This document shows positions 46,233 to 54,390 of a stretch of 64,000 nt of DNA, piece by piece. Source of the stretch: Halomonas sp. LR3S48 (GTDB lineage Bacteria > Pseudomonadota > Gammaproteobacteria > Pseudomonadales > Halomonadaceae); assembly GCF_025725665.1 (NCBI RefSeq), contig NZ_CP107009.1, positions 1,240,001 to 1,304,000 of the forward strand, given 5' to 3'. The stretch's first letter is position 1. Every line of letters begins with the position of its first letter. The translations under genes were made by a program, and so were the position numbers. Under the pieces are notes generated by a model that saw nothing but the letters and a program-made list of their open reading frames with translations, did no database searches and was not told the origin of the DNA.

Positions 46233-46859
46233 TTAGCCGCTCAACGCCAGTTTTGTACCGAAGCCCATCAGCAAGGTGGCGAATAGCCAGCGCTGGAAGC
46301 GCTGCGCAAGCGGGTGACTTGCCATCCAGCGGCCTAGAGCCATGCCAACTGCCGTATAGAACAGGTCGAAGATCAGCCCGACGCCTACTAGCACGATGCC
46401 GAGCAGCGTGAATTGCAGCGCCACCATGCCGGAATCGACGCGCATGAACTGCGGCAGCAGTACCGAGCAGAACAGCAGGGCCTTGGGATTGGCAATGTTG
46501 GTTAGCAAGCCGCGCTGGAATGCCAGGCGGTAGGAGCGCGGAAGAAGTGTCTGCGGTGCAGCGCTTGCGGTATCCGACCACATGTCGGCGCGGGCGAGCC
46601 GGATGCCCAGCCAGACCAGGTACGCGGCGCCAATTCCTCGTAGGATATCGAACAGCAGCGGTGACGCTTTCAGCAAAGCCGCCAAGCCCATGGCTGCCAG
46701 GGCGACATGGGCTGCGCGTGCCAACCCCAGGCCGCATGCCGTTGCCAAGGCAAGGCCACGGCCTTGTCGGCTGGCAGTTTGCAGAATCAGAACCATATCC
46801 GGCCCGGGCACCAGATAGGCAATGGCTAGCGCGGCAACGAACAGGCCCAGGTGTTCCAT
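46233..46859 (-). CDS. LysE/RhtB-family amino-acid exporter (second copy)
   Basis: The protein has 208 aa and six helices. AIAYLVPGPDMVLILQTASRQG and NIANPKALLFCSVLLPQF are LysE hallmarks. It is divergent from an Lrp/AsnC regulator 120 bp away, the classical arrangement of an exporter under Lrp-type control. Confidence 0.93.
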   Translation of the reverse strand: MEHLGLFVAALAIAYLVPGPDMVLILQTASRQGRGLALATACGLGLARAAHVALAAMGLAALLKASPLLFDILRGIGAAYLVWLGIRLARADMWSDTASAAPQTLLPRSYRLAFQRGLLTNIANPKALLFCSVLLPQFMRVDSGMVALQFTLLGIVLVGVGLIFDLFYTAVGMALGRWMASHPLAQRFQRWLFATLLMGFGTKLALSG

Positions 46860-46979
46860 ACCACGACCTCCCTTGATCGGCTCAATATGGCCTCAGCATA
46901 AGGAAAGTCAGGTCGAAGCGTGTTGCGTAGTTGGGCTGCATGGCGGCTATTATTGGCATAATCCAAACGACAATGTGCA

Positions 46980-47483
46980 ATGGACTTGTCAAACATGCCA
47001 AGAATGAAGCTAGACAACCTTGACCGCCGTATCCTCTCTGCCTTGCAACGTGATGCACGGCTAACCAACGTTCAGCTCGCCGAAGAGGTGGGGCTCTCGC
47101 CATCGCCTTGTCTACGCCGAGTGCGGTTGCTCGAGGAAAGAGGCATCATCCAGGGCTATCACGCTGCGCTGGAGCGAGGCGGGGTGGGGTTGGGACTCAC
47201 GGTATTCGTAGGGATCAAGGTCAAGCAGCACCATGACGAGATGGCCCGGGCGTTTCGAGAGGACGTCGTCAAGCTACCGGAAGTCGTTTCCTGCCATCTA
47301 GTCTCGGGAGAAGCGGACTTCCTGCTGCAGGTGGTGGTGCCGGATCTGGCCGCCTACGAGGCGCTGTTGCTCGACAAACTGTTGAAACTGCCGGGTGTCG
47401 GCGACATACGAAGCAACTTCGCGATTTCGACGGTAAAGGCGCAATCGGCCTTGCCTCTAGGGCATCTGCCTCACCCCAATTGA
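46980..47483 (+). CDS. Lrp/AsnC-family transcriptional regulator (second copy)
   Basis: The protein has 167 aa. The HTH has LDNLDRRILSALQRDARLTN and EEVGLSPSPCLRRVRLLEERG, and the RAM domain has VSGEADFLLQVVVPDL. No clear ribosome-binding site is seen; ATG 47004 (MKLDNLDRR) is an alternative start. It is divergent from the LysE exporter gene, its likely target. The intergenic sequence is AT-richer than its surroundings, as expected for an Lrp-type operator region. Confidence 0.92.
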   Translation: MDLSNMPRMKLDNLDRRILSALQRDARLTNVQLAEEVGLSPSPCLRRVRLLEERGIIQGYHAALERGGVGLGLTVFVGIKVKQHHDEMARAFREDVVKLPEVVSCHLVSGEADFLLQVVVPDLAAYEALLLDKLLKLPGVGDIRSNFAISTVKAQSALPLGHLPHPN

Positions 47484-47507
47484 AGCGGCTACGACAAGGG
47501 AGATGCA

Positions 47508-48080
47508 ATGAAGAGCGAAAAGGAAAAAATGCTGGCCGGTGAGCTCTACGACCCGCGCGATACCGAGCTGCAACGTGAACGCCGCCACGCCCGTCTGCTG
47601 ACCAAGGCCTTCAACGATACGAGCGACGACCAGGGGAGTAAGCGCAAGCGGCTGCTGCTCGAACTGTTCGGCACCATGGGCAAGGGCACTTTCATCGAGC
47701 CGCCGTTCTACTGCGACTACGGTGGCAATATCACGCTGGGCGAGCGGGTCTTCTTCAACTTCAACTGCGTGATCCTCGACGTGGCGCAGGTCACCATCGG
47801 CAATCACGTGATGTTCGGTCCCAACGTGCAGGTCTACACCGCCACCCACCCGCTCGATGCCGAGCAGCGCCGCGGCGGCCTGGAAGCCGCCAAGCCCATC
47901 ACCATCGGCGACGACGTCTGGATCGGCGGCGGGGCGATTCTATGCCCCGGTGTCACCATCGGTGCTCGCTCGGTCATCGGCGCCGGCAGTGTGGTGACCA
48001 AGGACATCCCCGAGGATGTGTTTGCCGGCGGCAATCCCTGCCGGATGATACGTTCTCTCGTGAATGACGCATCCCGCTGA
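47508..48080 (+). CDS. Maltose/galactoside O-acetyltransferase family (left-handed beta-helix)
   Basis: The protein has 190 aa. The N-terminal Mac domain reads KEKMLAGELYDPRDTELQRE and the hexapeptide-repeat region has NFNCVILDVAQVTIGNHVMFGPNVQVYTATHPLD (cited in part: YTATHP with the catalytic His) and IGDDVWIGGGAILCPGVTIG. It acetylates a sugar hydroxyl with acetyl-CoA. It begins 24 bp after the Lrp-type gene and 12 bp before the FosA-like gene. Confidence 0.93.
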   Translation: MKSEKEKMLAGELYDPRDTELQRERRHARLLTKAFNDTSDDQGSKRKRLLLELFGTMGKGTFIEPPFYCDYGGNITLGERVFFNFNCVILDVAQVTIGNHVMFGPNVQVYTATHPLDAEQRRGGLEAAKPITIGDDVWIGGGAILCPGVTIGARSVIGAGSVVTKDIPEDVFAGGNPCRMIRSLVNDASR

Positions 48081-48092
48081 AAGGGGAGAAGC

Positions 48093-48503
48093 ATGATTTC
48101 CGGCATCAACCACCTGACGCTTGCCGTGCGCAATCTCGAACGCTCATTCGACTTCTACACTCACGTAGTGGGCCTCGAGCCGATCGTGAAGTGGGCGAGA
48201 GGCGCCTACCTGCTGGCCGGCGACGACTGGATCTGCCTGTCACTCGACGACGAGACGCGCTCCGGTCCATTGCCCGAATACACTCATGTGGCCTTCAACG
48301 TCGACCCAGAGGCCTTCGCCTCCTGTGCTCAAGCCATCCTCAAGCAGGGCGTGACCGTCTGGAAGGAGAACCGCAGTGAAGGCGATTCCCTCTACTTCCT
48401 CGATCCGGATGGCCACAAGCTGGAAATCCACTCGGGCAATCTCGAAAGCCGGCTGGCGGAACTGCGCAAAAGCCCCTATGAAGGGTTGGAGTGGTTCCGA
48501 TAG
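48093..48503 (+). CDS. fosA: FosA-like fosfomycin-resistance metallo-glutathione transferase
   Basis: The protein has 136 aa and is a VOC-superfamily protein with the FosA pattern from end to end: INHLTLAVRNLERSFDFY, YTHVAF, then RSEGDSLYFLDPDGHKLEIH and SRLAELRKSPYEGL. The Mn2+ ligands of FosA are all present (His7, His65, Glu111). It would open the fosfomycin epoxide with glutathione in the cytoplasm. It stands in a run of small enzymes with 12-20 bp gaps. Whether it confers clinical-level resistance is not shown by sequence. Confidence 0.92.
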   Translation: MISGINHLTLAVRNLERSFDFYTHVVGLEPIVKWARGAYLLAGDDWICLSLDDETRSGPLPEYTHVAFNVDPEAFASCAQAILKQGVTVWKENRSEGDSLYFLDPDGHKLEIHSGNLESRLAELRKSPYEGLEWFR

Positions 48504-48523
48504 AGGGTCCTGAGGAGAAGACG

Positions 48524-48940
48524 ATGTCGCTTGACCTGAAAGCCGTCGACGGAGTGCCAATCGAGAAAAAACATAGAGCCAGCTGCCACTGCGGATCGGT
48601 GGTGCTCGAACTCGACCTTCCCGATGGTCTCATAGATTTACGCCGTTGTGACTGTTCCATGTGCAGACGGCGAGGTGCGATTGTCGCATCTGTACCTCTG
48701 GAGGGAATCACCGTCGTCCGCGGTCAAGATGTCCTCAAGCTTTATCAATTCAATACCAAAACGGCCAAGCATTATTTCTGCGGGAACTGTGGTATCTATA
48801 CTCACCACCAGCGTAGGTCCAACCCCACTCAGTATGGCTTCAACGTAGCCTGTCTGGAGGGAATCAATCCATTGAGAATATCAGGTATACCAACAAGAGA
48901 TGGTGTGAATCATCCAGCTGATGAGCGGCATGGTGAGTAG
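48524..48940 (+). CDS. GFA-family (glutathione-dependent formaldehyde-activating-like) zinc protein
   Basis: The protein has 138 aa. The zinc-binding Cys sets are CHCGS near residue 22, CDCSMC near 44 and CGNCG near 89, the order used by the GFA/Mss4-like fold. Most family members do not process formaldehyde, and their substrates are unknown. ATG 48524 follows AGGAGA. It lies 20 bp after the FosA-like gene, and repeat copy B starts 26 bp after its stop. Confidence 0.92.
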   Translation: MSLDLKAVDGVPIEKKHRASCHCGSVVLELDLPDGLIDLRRCDCSMCRRRGAIVASVPLEGITVVRGQDVLKLYQFNTKTAKHYFCGNCGIYTHHQRRSNPTQYGFNVACLEGINPLRISGIPTRDGVNHPADERHGE

Positions 48941-48966
48941 GAAGCATGCTGACCAGGGCTCGCTGG

Positions 48967-48987
48967 GTTAGTAAGCACTGACTGGGG
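48967..48987 (+). repeat. Extragenic repeat copy B
   Basis: GTTAGTAAGCACTGACTGG plus GG, continuing GGCGAGG. It lies just after the GFA gene and before the YdeI-like gene. Identical over 19 bases to copies at 55136 and 58321, and with one mismatch to the copy at 53871. Confidence 0.85.
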
Positions 48988-49024
48988 CGAGGCCCTCACT
49001 CCATTGATCAAGAGAAGAGAGGCA

Positions 49025-49612
49025 ATGAAAACAACAAATTCAAAAGTCGAAGCGCTCTTGAACAAGACCGAATGGCAGGAAGAGAGAAATAAGCTTCGAG
49101 CCATACTGCTGGACTGCGAGTTGAGTGAAGACGTGAAGTGGGGCAAGCTCTGCTACTCATTTCAGGACAGAAACGTGGCCGTGATCTTTGCAATGAAGTC
49201 ATATTGCGCGCTCGGTTTCTTCAAGGGCAGCCTGTTGAAGGACCCCGAAGGCATTCTCGTAGCACCGGGAGAAAACTCTCAGGCGATGCGCCAGGTTCGC
49301 TTTACCCAGGCGCAAGAAATCGATGCATTGGCGCCAACGTTAAAAGCCTATCTTCAAGAAGCTATCGAAGTGGAGAAGGCCGGCCTGACGGTGGATTTCA
49401 AGGAGAAGCACGAGCTGGAATATCCCGAGGAGTTTCAGGTGGCGCTTGATGGCAACGCGGCCCTGAAAACTGCCTTCGAAGCGCTCACGCCGGGGCGGCA
49501 AAGAGGCTATATCCTTCATTTCTCCGGTGCCAAGCAGTCCAACACGCGAACGTCGAGAATCGAAAAGTGCGTGCCGACCATACTCGCGGGCAAGGGGCTG
49601 AACGACCGCTGA
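49025..49612 (+). CDS. YdeI/OmpD-associated, DUF1801-type protein
   Basis: The protein has 195 aa. The N-terminal DUF1801-like domain (LLDCELSEDVKWGKLCYSFQ and VIFAMKSYCALGFFKGSLLKDP, cited in part) is followed by the C-terminal YdeI-type helical motif (EALTPGRQRGYILHFSGAKQ and SRIEKCVPTILAGKGLNDR). The latter is the so-called bacteriocin-protection motif. Function is not established. ATG 49025 follows AGAGAGG. GC content is a little lower than the core. Confidence 0.88.
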   Translation: MKTTNSKVEALLNKTEWQEERNKLRAILLDCELSEDVKWGKLCYSFQDRNVAVIFAMKSYCALGFFKGSLLKDPEGILVAPGENSQAMRQVRFTQAQEIDALAPTLKAYLQEAIEVEKAGLTVDFKEKHELEYPEEFQVALDGNAALKTAFEALTPGRQRGYILHFSGAKQSNTRTSRIEKCVPTILAGKGLNDR

Positions 49613-49653
49613 GGCATCCGGAAGAGCGCCTGATCAATCGGAGCCGAAATACC

Positions 49654-50202
49654 ATGAAGACTCAGTACTATACGGCCACGAGCCTCGATGGCTTCATCGC
49701 CACCGAAGACGATTCCCTGGACTGGCTCTTCCCGCTGGGGGACATCAACGACACGAGCTACTCCGCCTTCTTTGCAGAGGTTGGGGCGCTGGCCATGGGC
49801 TCCACCACCTATGAGTGGATGCTGCGTCATTCGGAAAAAGTCGCCGAGGAAGCCGGCTCGCCATGGCCTTATACGCAGCCAACCTGGGTCTTCACGAGCC
49901 GCAAGCTACCGAGCATCGAAGGTGCGGATATTCGCTTCGTGCAGGGTAGCGTCATACCCATTCATGCCGAGATGGTACAAGCGGCAGGCGGGAAGAACCT
50001 CTGGGTAGTGGGCGGTGGCGAACTGGCCGGCCAATTCCATGACGCCGGCTTGCTGGACGAACTCCTCGTGCAGGTGGGTTCAGTCACCCTGGGCAACGGC
50101 AAGCCGCTGTTTCCACGCCGCATCACCAACCCGCCGCTGGAGCTGGTCTCCGTCCGCCAGGTGGGCACGGGTTTCGCGGAGCTGCGCTACCGGGTGCCGT
50201 GA
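49654..50202 (+). CDS. Dihydrofolate reductase-family protein (RibD C-terminal domain)
   Basis: The protein has 182 aa. It shows YYTATSLDGFIATEDDSLDW at the N-terminus, GALAMGSTTYEWM, and LWVVGGGELAGQFHDAGLLD near the NADPH site, the pattern of stand-alone RibD_C/YwjB-type reductases. Substrates of stand-alone members are unknown. It starts 41 bp after the YdeI-like gene on the same strand. Confidence 0.92.
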   Translation: MKTQYYTATSLDGFIATEDDSLDWLFPLGDINDTSYSAFFAEVGALAMGSTTYEWMLRHSEKVAEEAGSPWPYTQPTWVFTSRKLPSIEGADIRFVQGSVIPIHAEMVQAAGGKNLWVVGGGELAGQFHDAGLLDELLVQVGSVTLGNGKPLFPRRITNPPLELVSVRQVGTGFAELRYRVP

Positions 50203-50262
50203 CCAGAGCAATAGCGATAGCGCGATGGTGTTTTCACAGAGTGGCTTCTTACAGGAGGCGTT

Positions 50263-51129
50263 ATGGTAAGTCTCGAGCAACGACGCGAAGATTTCGCCAG
50301 GCTTCATGATTCGGGCTGCTTCGTCATCCCCAACCCTTGGGATATCGGTACCGCGCGTTTCCTCCACCACTGCGGGTTTCGTGCATTGGCAACCACCAGT
50401 GCGGGTTTCCAGTTCAGCCAGGGCCAGGCCGACACAGTATTGGGGCTATCCTGCGAGGCCGCTCTCGCTCACATCGCCGAGCTGGTGAACGCCACCGAGC
50501 TGCCGGTAAGCGCGGATTTCCAGTCTGGCTATGCGCACGAGCCCGAAGCCGTAGCGGCCAATGTGGCACGCTGCGTCGATACCGGCGTTGCCGGGCTCTC
50601 CATCGAAGATGCCACCGGGGAGCCGGGCCAGCTGTACGATCTCGATCTCGCCGTGGAGCGCATTCGAGCCGCCCGCGCTGCCATCGATGGAACTGGCGCG
50701 CAGGTGCTGCTGACCGCACGGGCGGAAAGCTATCTGGTGGGCCACCCCGAACCGCTGAAGGATGTGTTGCAACGGTTGACGGCATACGCCGAGGCCGGCG
50801 CAGACGTGCTCTTCGCCCCCGGGCCGCGAACGCGGGAAGAGCTTGGCGCCATCGTCAGTGCCGTTTCCCCGAAGCCGGTCAATGCCATCGTGATGGGCAA
50901 CATGGGGCTGACGGTGGCGGACCTGGCAGGGCTCGGTGTGCGGCGAATCAGCGTCGGCTCGGCGCTCGCGCGAACCGCCTGGGGTGCTTTCATGCAAGTC
51001 GCCAAATTGATGGCCGAGGAGGGGAGTTTCGAAGGCCTGGGCAACGCGGCAAGCTTCGATGAGCTGAATACGATTTTTGAAGCTTATGACGGGGCTTCAG
51101 CCCACCCGGGTGTAAGAAACGATACCTAG
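50263..51129 (+). CDS. Isocitrate lyase/PEP mutase superfamily protein
   Basis: The protein has 288 aa. It shows the PEP mutase/ICL barrel: FVIPNPWDIGTARFLHHCGF, LPVSADFQSGYA, GVAGLSIEDATG and ARAESYLVG. The family cleaves or forms C-C or C-P bonds in alpha-keto or phosphonate acids; this clade (often called oxaloacetate decarboxylase or 2-methylisocitrate-lyase-like) has no settled substrate. A degenerate copy of its C-terminal segment lies at 53922-53963. Convergent with the MocR gene. Confidence 0.92.
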   Translation: MVSLEQRREDFARLHDSGCFVIPNPWDIGTARFLHHCGFRALATTSAGFQFSQGQADTVLGLSCEAALAHIAELVNATELPVSADFQSGYAHEPEAVAANVARCVDTGVAGLSIEDATGEPGQLYDLDLAVERIRAARAAIDGTGAQVLLTARAESYLVGHPEPLKDVLQRLTAYAEAGADVLFAPGPRTREELGAIVSAVSPKPVNAIVMGNMGLTVADLAGLGVRRISVGSALARTAWGAFMQVAKLMAEEGSFEGLGNAASFDELNTIFEAYDGASAHPGVRNDT

Positions 51130-51143
51130 GTTGATTGGAATGA

Positions 51144-52550
51144 CTAGGCCAGCGTCCCGCTGGGCTCGCTGATAAACCGCTTTGCTCTAGGGTCACTCAT
51201 ATAAGCCACATTGAGCCTAACCCAAGGAGAATCGCCTCCCTCTGGCAGAAACAATTGCCCTGGCGAGAGCGTAATGCCCATCCGCCTGGCCTGTTGAACG
51301 AGCTGGGCCGAGGAGTCGGCTGCGGGATGGCGTGCCCAAACGAACATGCCGCCTGCCGGCTCGACAAAGACCTCCCAGCCGGCGCGCTTCAACATGGTGA
51401 TTGCCGCGGCCATCTGCTCCGAGAGCTTAATTCTGAGGCGTTCCGTCAATTTCCTGTAGCTGCCGTTCTGGAGCATAGTGGTTACGACTTGTTCGGCAAA
51501 GCGTGAGGCGGAAATACTGGTCAGCATCTTGATATCGACAAGAGGCTTGAGCAGAGACTGCTTGGCAATGATGAAACCGACGCGCAACGACGAGGAAAGG
51601 CTTTTGGAGAAACTGCTCAGATAAATGACCCGATCCAGGCCATCCAATGCTGCGAGGCGGGTGCTGGGCTCCTGCTGGAAATCGGCGTAAATATCGTCTT
51701 CCACAATCTGGAAATCATAGGCTTCGGCCAATTGCAAAATACGATGGGCAATGGCCGGTGAAAGAGTAGAGCCCGTGGGGTTATGGAATACGCTGTTGAG
51801 GAACAATAGCTTCGGTTTGTGCTGAATCAGCAATGCGTCCATGCTCTCGATATCGGGGCCGTTGGCTAGGCGTGGCACGCCGATGACTTGAATACGCTGC
51901 AAGCGTAGTAAGCCAATGAGATTGTAATAACCCGGCGATTCGACGAATACCACATCGCCGGGTTCGAGTAGAAAACGCACAAGAAGATCCAGCGAATGGC
52001 TGCCGCCGCCTGTCATCAAGATTTGATTGGCGTCGGCCCCGATGCCCAATAACCGTATGCGCTCCTGAATCAAGCCGCGAAGATCCGGCGGGCCCAGCGG
52101 CGTACTGTAATCGAAGATGCCCGAGCGGCTCTGTCGCGCCACTTGGCGAATGGCGTAGGTGAGGTCATCGCCTTCACGCCAATGGTTGGGTAACCAGCCG
52201 CAGCCGAGCTTCAGGTGACCTTCGTCAGCCTGGAAGAGGCTCCACATATCGTTCGTGAAATCTTCCAGCTGGCTCGATGTCGGATTCCCCTTTGCCAGTG
52301 CCGTCGGCGCTGCGACATAAAACCCCGAGCCCGGCCTTGAACGTACCAGCCCATGTGCCACCAGCCTTTCATAAGCTTCGATGACGACATTGCGGCTGAT
52401 GCCATGCTCCGCGGCCAAGCGTCTTATCGAAGGTAAGCGGCTTCCGCCACCGCCGCCGTTGCGCCCGATCCATCCCATCAAGCTTTCGACCAGCTGCTCT
52501 ACCAGGGGCTTGTTCGATTGTTTGTCCAATTCCAACTTCAACATCGGCAC
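51144..52550 (-). CDS. MocR/PdxR-family regulator (GntR HTH fused to PLP aminotransferase)
   Basis: The protein has 468 aa. The N-terminal GntR winged helix (RLPSIRRLAAEHGISRNVVI and EAYERLVAHGLV) is followed by a linker and a fold-type I aminotransferase domain: ILMTGGGSHSLDLL, FHNPTGS, EDDIYADFQ and SSFSKSLSSSLRVGFI with the PLP Lys. MocR regulators control vitamin B6, GABA or taurine genes. It is divergent from an MFS exporter gene, its likely target. Confidence 0.94.
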   Translation of the reverse strand: MPMLKLELDKQSNKPLVEQLVESLMGWIGRNGGGGGSRLPSIRRLAAEHGISRNVVIEAYERLVAHGLVRSRPGSGFYVAAPTALAKGNPTSSQLEDFTNDMWSLFQADEGHLKLGCGWLPNHWREGDDLTYAIRQVARQSRSGIFDYSTPLGPPDLRGLIQERIRLLGIGADANQILMTGGGSHSLDLLVRFLLEPGDVVFVESPGYYNLIGLLRLQRIQVIGVPRLANGPDIESMDALLIQHKPKLLFLNSVFHNPTGSTLSPAIAHRILQLAEAYDFQIVEDDIYADFQQEPSTRLAALDGLDRVIYLSSFSKSLSSSLRVGFIIAKQSLLKPLVDIKMLTSISASRFAEQVVTTMLQNGSYRKLTERLRIKLSEQMAAAITMLKRAGWEVFVEPAGGMFVWARHPAADSSAQLVQQARRMGITLSPGQLFLPEGGDSPWVRLNVAYMSDPRAKRFISEPSGTLA

Positions 52551-52702
52551 GCCCCACGGTAACCGTACAAGAAAATCCAGGAACAGCTTCTCGAAAAGCA
52601 GTGAGATCGTACCTTTTCATGCGTGGCACGAAGATGCAATTGTCCTTCTCGCGGCTTACCTGAAGCCCGCGCTCTTTTCACATGCATCATGAGCCCCTGA
52701 CA

Positions 52703-53878
52703 ATGCGCCGAACCCAACCCATACGACTCGCCTTCGCGCTCTGTGTAATTACAACGGCAGTCAACCTGCAAGCGCCGCTTTACGATGCCTTGGCAGCGCG
52801 TAGCGGCGCTGGCGTAGGGGCCACGACAGTGGCCTTTGCCTGCTATGTAGTCGGCATCCTGCCTGTGCTGTTGGGGTTCAATGGGCTTGCCGAGCGGGTA
52901 GGGCGCAAGCCCTTGATCAATACTGCGCTGATGCTATGCCTGGCTGCCACAGTGTTGACACTCGCTATGCCAGGCTTGGTTACCCTAGGTATCGCACGCT
53001 TCATGATGGGTATCGGCACGGCGCTGACATCGGCAGTGGCACCCACTTACATGGCCATGCTGTTCGAGGGAGAGGATAGTCGGGCTCCGGCCAACTGGGT
53101 GACGGCCAGTACGGCGCTGGGATTTGGGCTCGGTGCGGCCGTCACCAGTTTGTTCGTGCTTAACACGCCGAGCCTAGCGCCTCCTAGCCTGTGGCTCTAT
53201 CTGGGAGCCGGTGCGTTGGCACTACTGCTGGTGCTGACGCTCAAGGACGACTCACCACGGCGGGCTGGGGCCGAGATGCTGCGTTTGCCCACCTATCCTC
53301 CTGGTGCCCTTGGCTATGGGTTCGCCATCCTGCTGGCATGGGCAACAGTAGGGCTGGTCATCGCAATCCTGCCTTCCACCCTGGCCAAGCATGGCCTCTC
53401 GGGTTGGGCCGGCTTCACAACCTTCGGTGTCTGCAGCTGTGGTGTGCTCTTCCAGCCATGGGCAAGAAAGCTGGCTCCGCAGACGGCCACCCAGTTGGGC
53501 CTGATCATCTTGCCCTTGGTGTATGCATTGATCGCCTGGGGTGCCTTGCAGGGAGTTCTGGTGGCCGTGTTGCTGGGTACCATCGCGGCAAGCAGTGCCT
53601 GCTATGGCTTCATCTACCTGGGTGGGCTGAGCGGCGTTCTCAACTTGACGGGGGAGCATCCTGCGCGGGCGAGCGCCGGCTACTTCCTGATGGCCTACCT
53701 CGGCTTCAGTATTCCCGTTATCACGACAGGAATCCTGGTCGATGCATTCGGACACGCCGCTGCGCTGGGAATCTTTGGCTTAGTGCTGCTTGGTGGCGTA
53801 GGCGTGACGCTAGGCATTCTCCAGCGCGGACGAATCTTTAGCCACAGGGCGCTCCAGCAACGTACATCAAGTAAGTAA
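52703..53878 (+). CDS. Major facilitator superfamily transporter
   Basis: The protein has 391 aa and twelve helices. The MFS loop motif between TM2 and TM3 reads GLAERVGRKPL. Its layout is like CynX/sugar-efflux-type exporters. ATG 52703 is preferred, while 52682 is also in frame. The last codon and stop lie inside repeat copy C, so the repeat marks the exact 3' boundary of the gene. It is divergent from a MocR-type regulator. A relic of its 5' region is found at 54432-54482. Confidence 0.9.
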   Translation: MRRTQPIRLAFALCVITTAVNLQAPLYDALAARSGAGVGATTVAFACYVVGILPVLLGFNGLAERVGRKPLINTALMLCLAATVLTLAMPGLVTLGIARFMMGIGTALTSAVAPTYMAMLFEGEDSRAPANWVTASTALGFGLGAAVTSLFVLNTPSLAPPSLWLYLGAGALALLLVLTLKDDSPRRAGAEMLRLPTYPPGALGYGFAILLAWATVGLVIAILPSTLAKHGLSGWAGFTTFGVCSCGVLFQPWARKLAPQTATQLGLIILPLVYALIAWGALQGVLVAVLLGTIAASSACYGFIYLGGLSGVLNLTGEHPARASAGYFLMAYLGFSIPVITTGILVDAFGHAAALGIFGLVLLGGVGVTLGILQRGRIFSHRALQQRTSSK

Positions 53879-53895
53879 GCACTGACTGGAGGGGG
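53871..53895 (+). repeat. Extragenic repeat copy C, overlapping the MFS stop codon
   Basis: GTAAGTAAGCACTGACTGG followed by AGGGGG. The TAA stop of the MFS gene is at 53876-53878, inside the repeat. It differs from copies D and E by one base in 25. Confidence 0.85.
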
Positions 53896-53921
53896 CTCAA
53901 CGTACGACGAAACAGCAACGG

Positions 53922-53963
53922 TCAGGCACTCGCGCACGCTGCTTGGGCGCCTTCATGCAAGCT
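53922..53963 (+). pseudogene. Degenerate fragment of a PEP-mutase-like gene
   Basis: The stretch reading CTCGCGCACGCTGCTTGGGC and CGCCTTCATGCAAG resembles 50964-50997 inside the intact PEP-mutase-like gene (the segment encoding ALARTAWGAFMQ). A frameshift separates ALAHAAW from GAFMQ. It is too short for a functional gene and lies directly after repeat copy C. Confidence 0.5.
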
Positions 53964-53979
53964 GTTAGTACGAAGGCCC

Positions 53980-54186
53980 TCAGACCATCAACGCCCGGCT
54001 GTGCTCCAGCTGACGCTGGGCTTCGGCCAGCGTGTGGGTTTTGCCACTCCAGGGCAGACGCTCCCCTGCCTGACGGAGGTGGTACTCGATCTGGCATCGG
54101 TCCTCGTCGTCCAGGATCTCGTAGCGGTGGATCTGGTCGCCGAACTCGTTGCACCACCAGTTATCAGGGAGTTGGGTCCAGTTCAT
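53980..54186 (-). CDS. Small hypothetical protein, 68 aa
   Basis: No family is recognised. It is acidic and Trp/Gln-rich (MNWTQLPDNWWCNEFG at the N-terminus) with a helical C-terminus (LAEAQRQLEHSRA). A GGAGGTGACGCC ribosome-binding site precedes its ATG. It starts only 4 bp after the stop of the next small gene, so the two look like a minus-strand two-gene unit. Confidence 0.55.
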   Translation of the reverse strand: MNWTQLPDNWWCNEFGDQIHRYEILDDEDRCQIEYHLRQAGERLPWSGKTHTLAEAQRQLEHSRALMV

Positions 54187-54190
54187 GGCG

Positions 54191-54373
54191 TCACCTCCAC
54201 TGGCGCATCAACGCCAGGATTCTCCAGTTCACCACAGCGCGCTTGCGCTCGGCTTTGATCTCGTCTGCTCGGCGGGCTTCATGGCGCCAAAGCGCCTCTG
54301 CATCCATTAGCCACGGCCGGTGGCGTCGCCGTTCAGATACACTAAGCTCGTATTTTGTAACATTGAGTTGCAT
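54191..54373 (-). CDS. Small hypothetical basic protein, 60 aa
   Basis: No family is recognised. It is strongly basic and Trp/Arg-rich (RHEARRADEIKAERKRAVVN), possibly nucleic-acid binding. A TATACT -10-like element lies just upstream of the ATG. It is the first gene of a probable two-gene unit with the 68-aa protein. Codon use and size fit mobile or phage-derived accessory genes, but this is inference. Confidence 0.5.
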   Translation of the reverse strand: MQLNVTKYELSVSERRRHRPWLMDAEALWRHEARRADEIKAERKRAVVNWRILALMRQWR

Positions 54374-54390
54374 TTAGCCTAGTATAAGGT

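Noticed and set aside
47508..51129. The block of small plus-strand enzyme genes as a gene-cassette array
   Set aside because: Gaps of 12-20 bp between several of the genes leave no room for attC sites, so most of it is an ordinary operon-like run.
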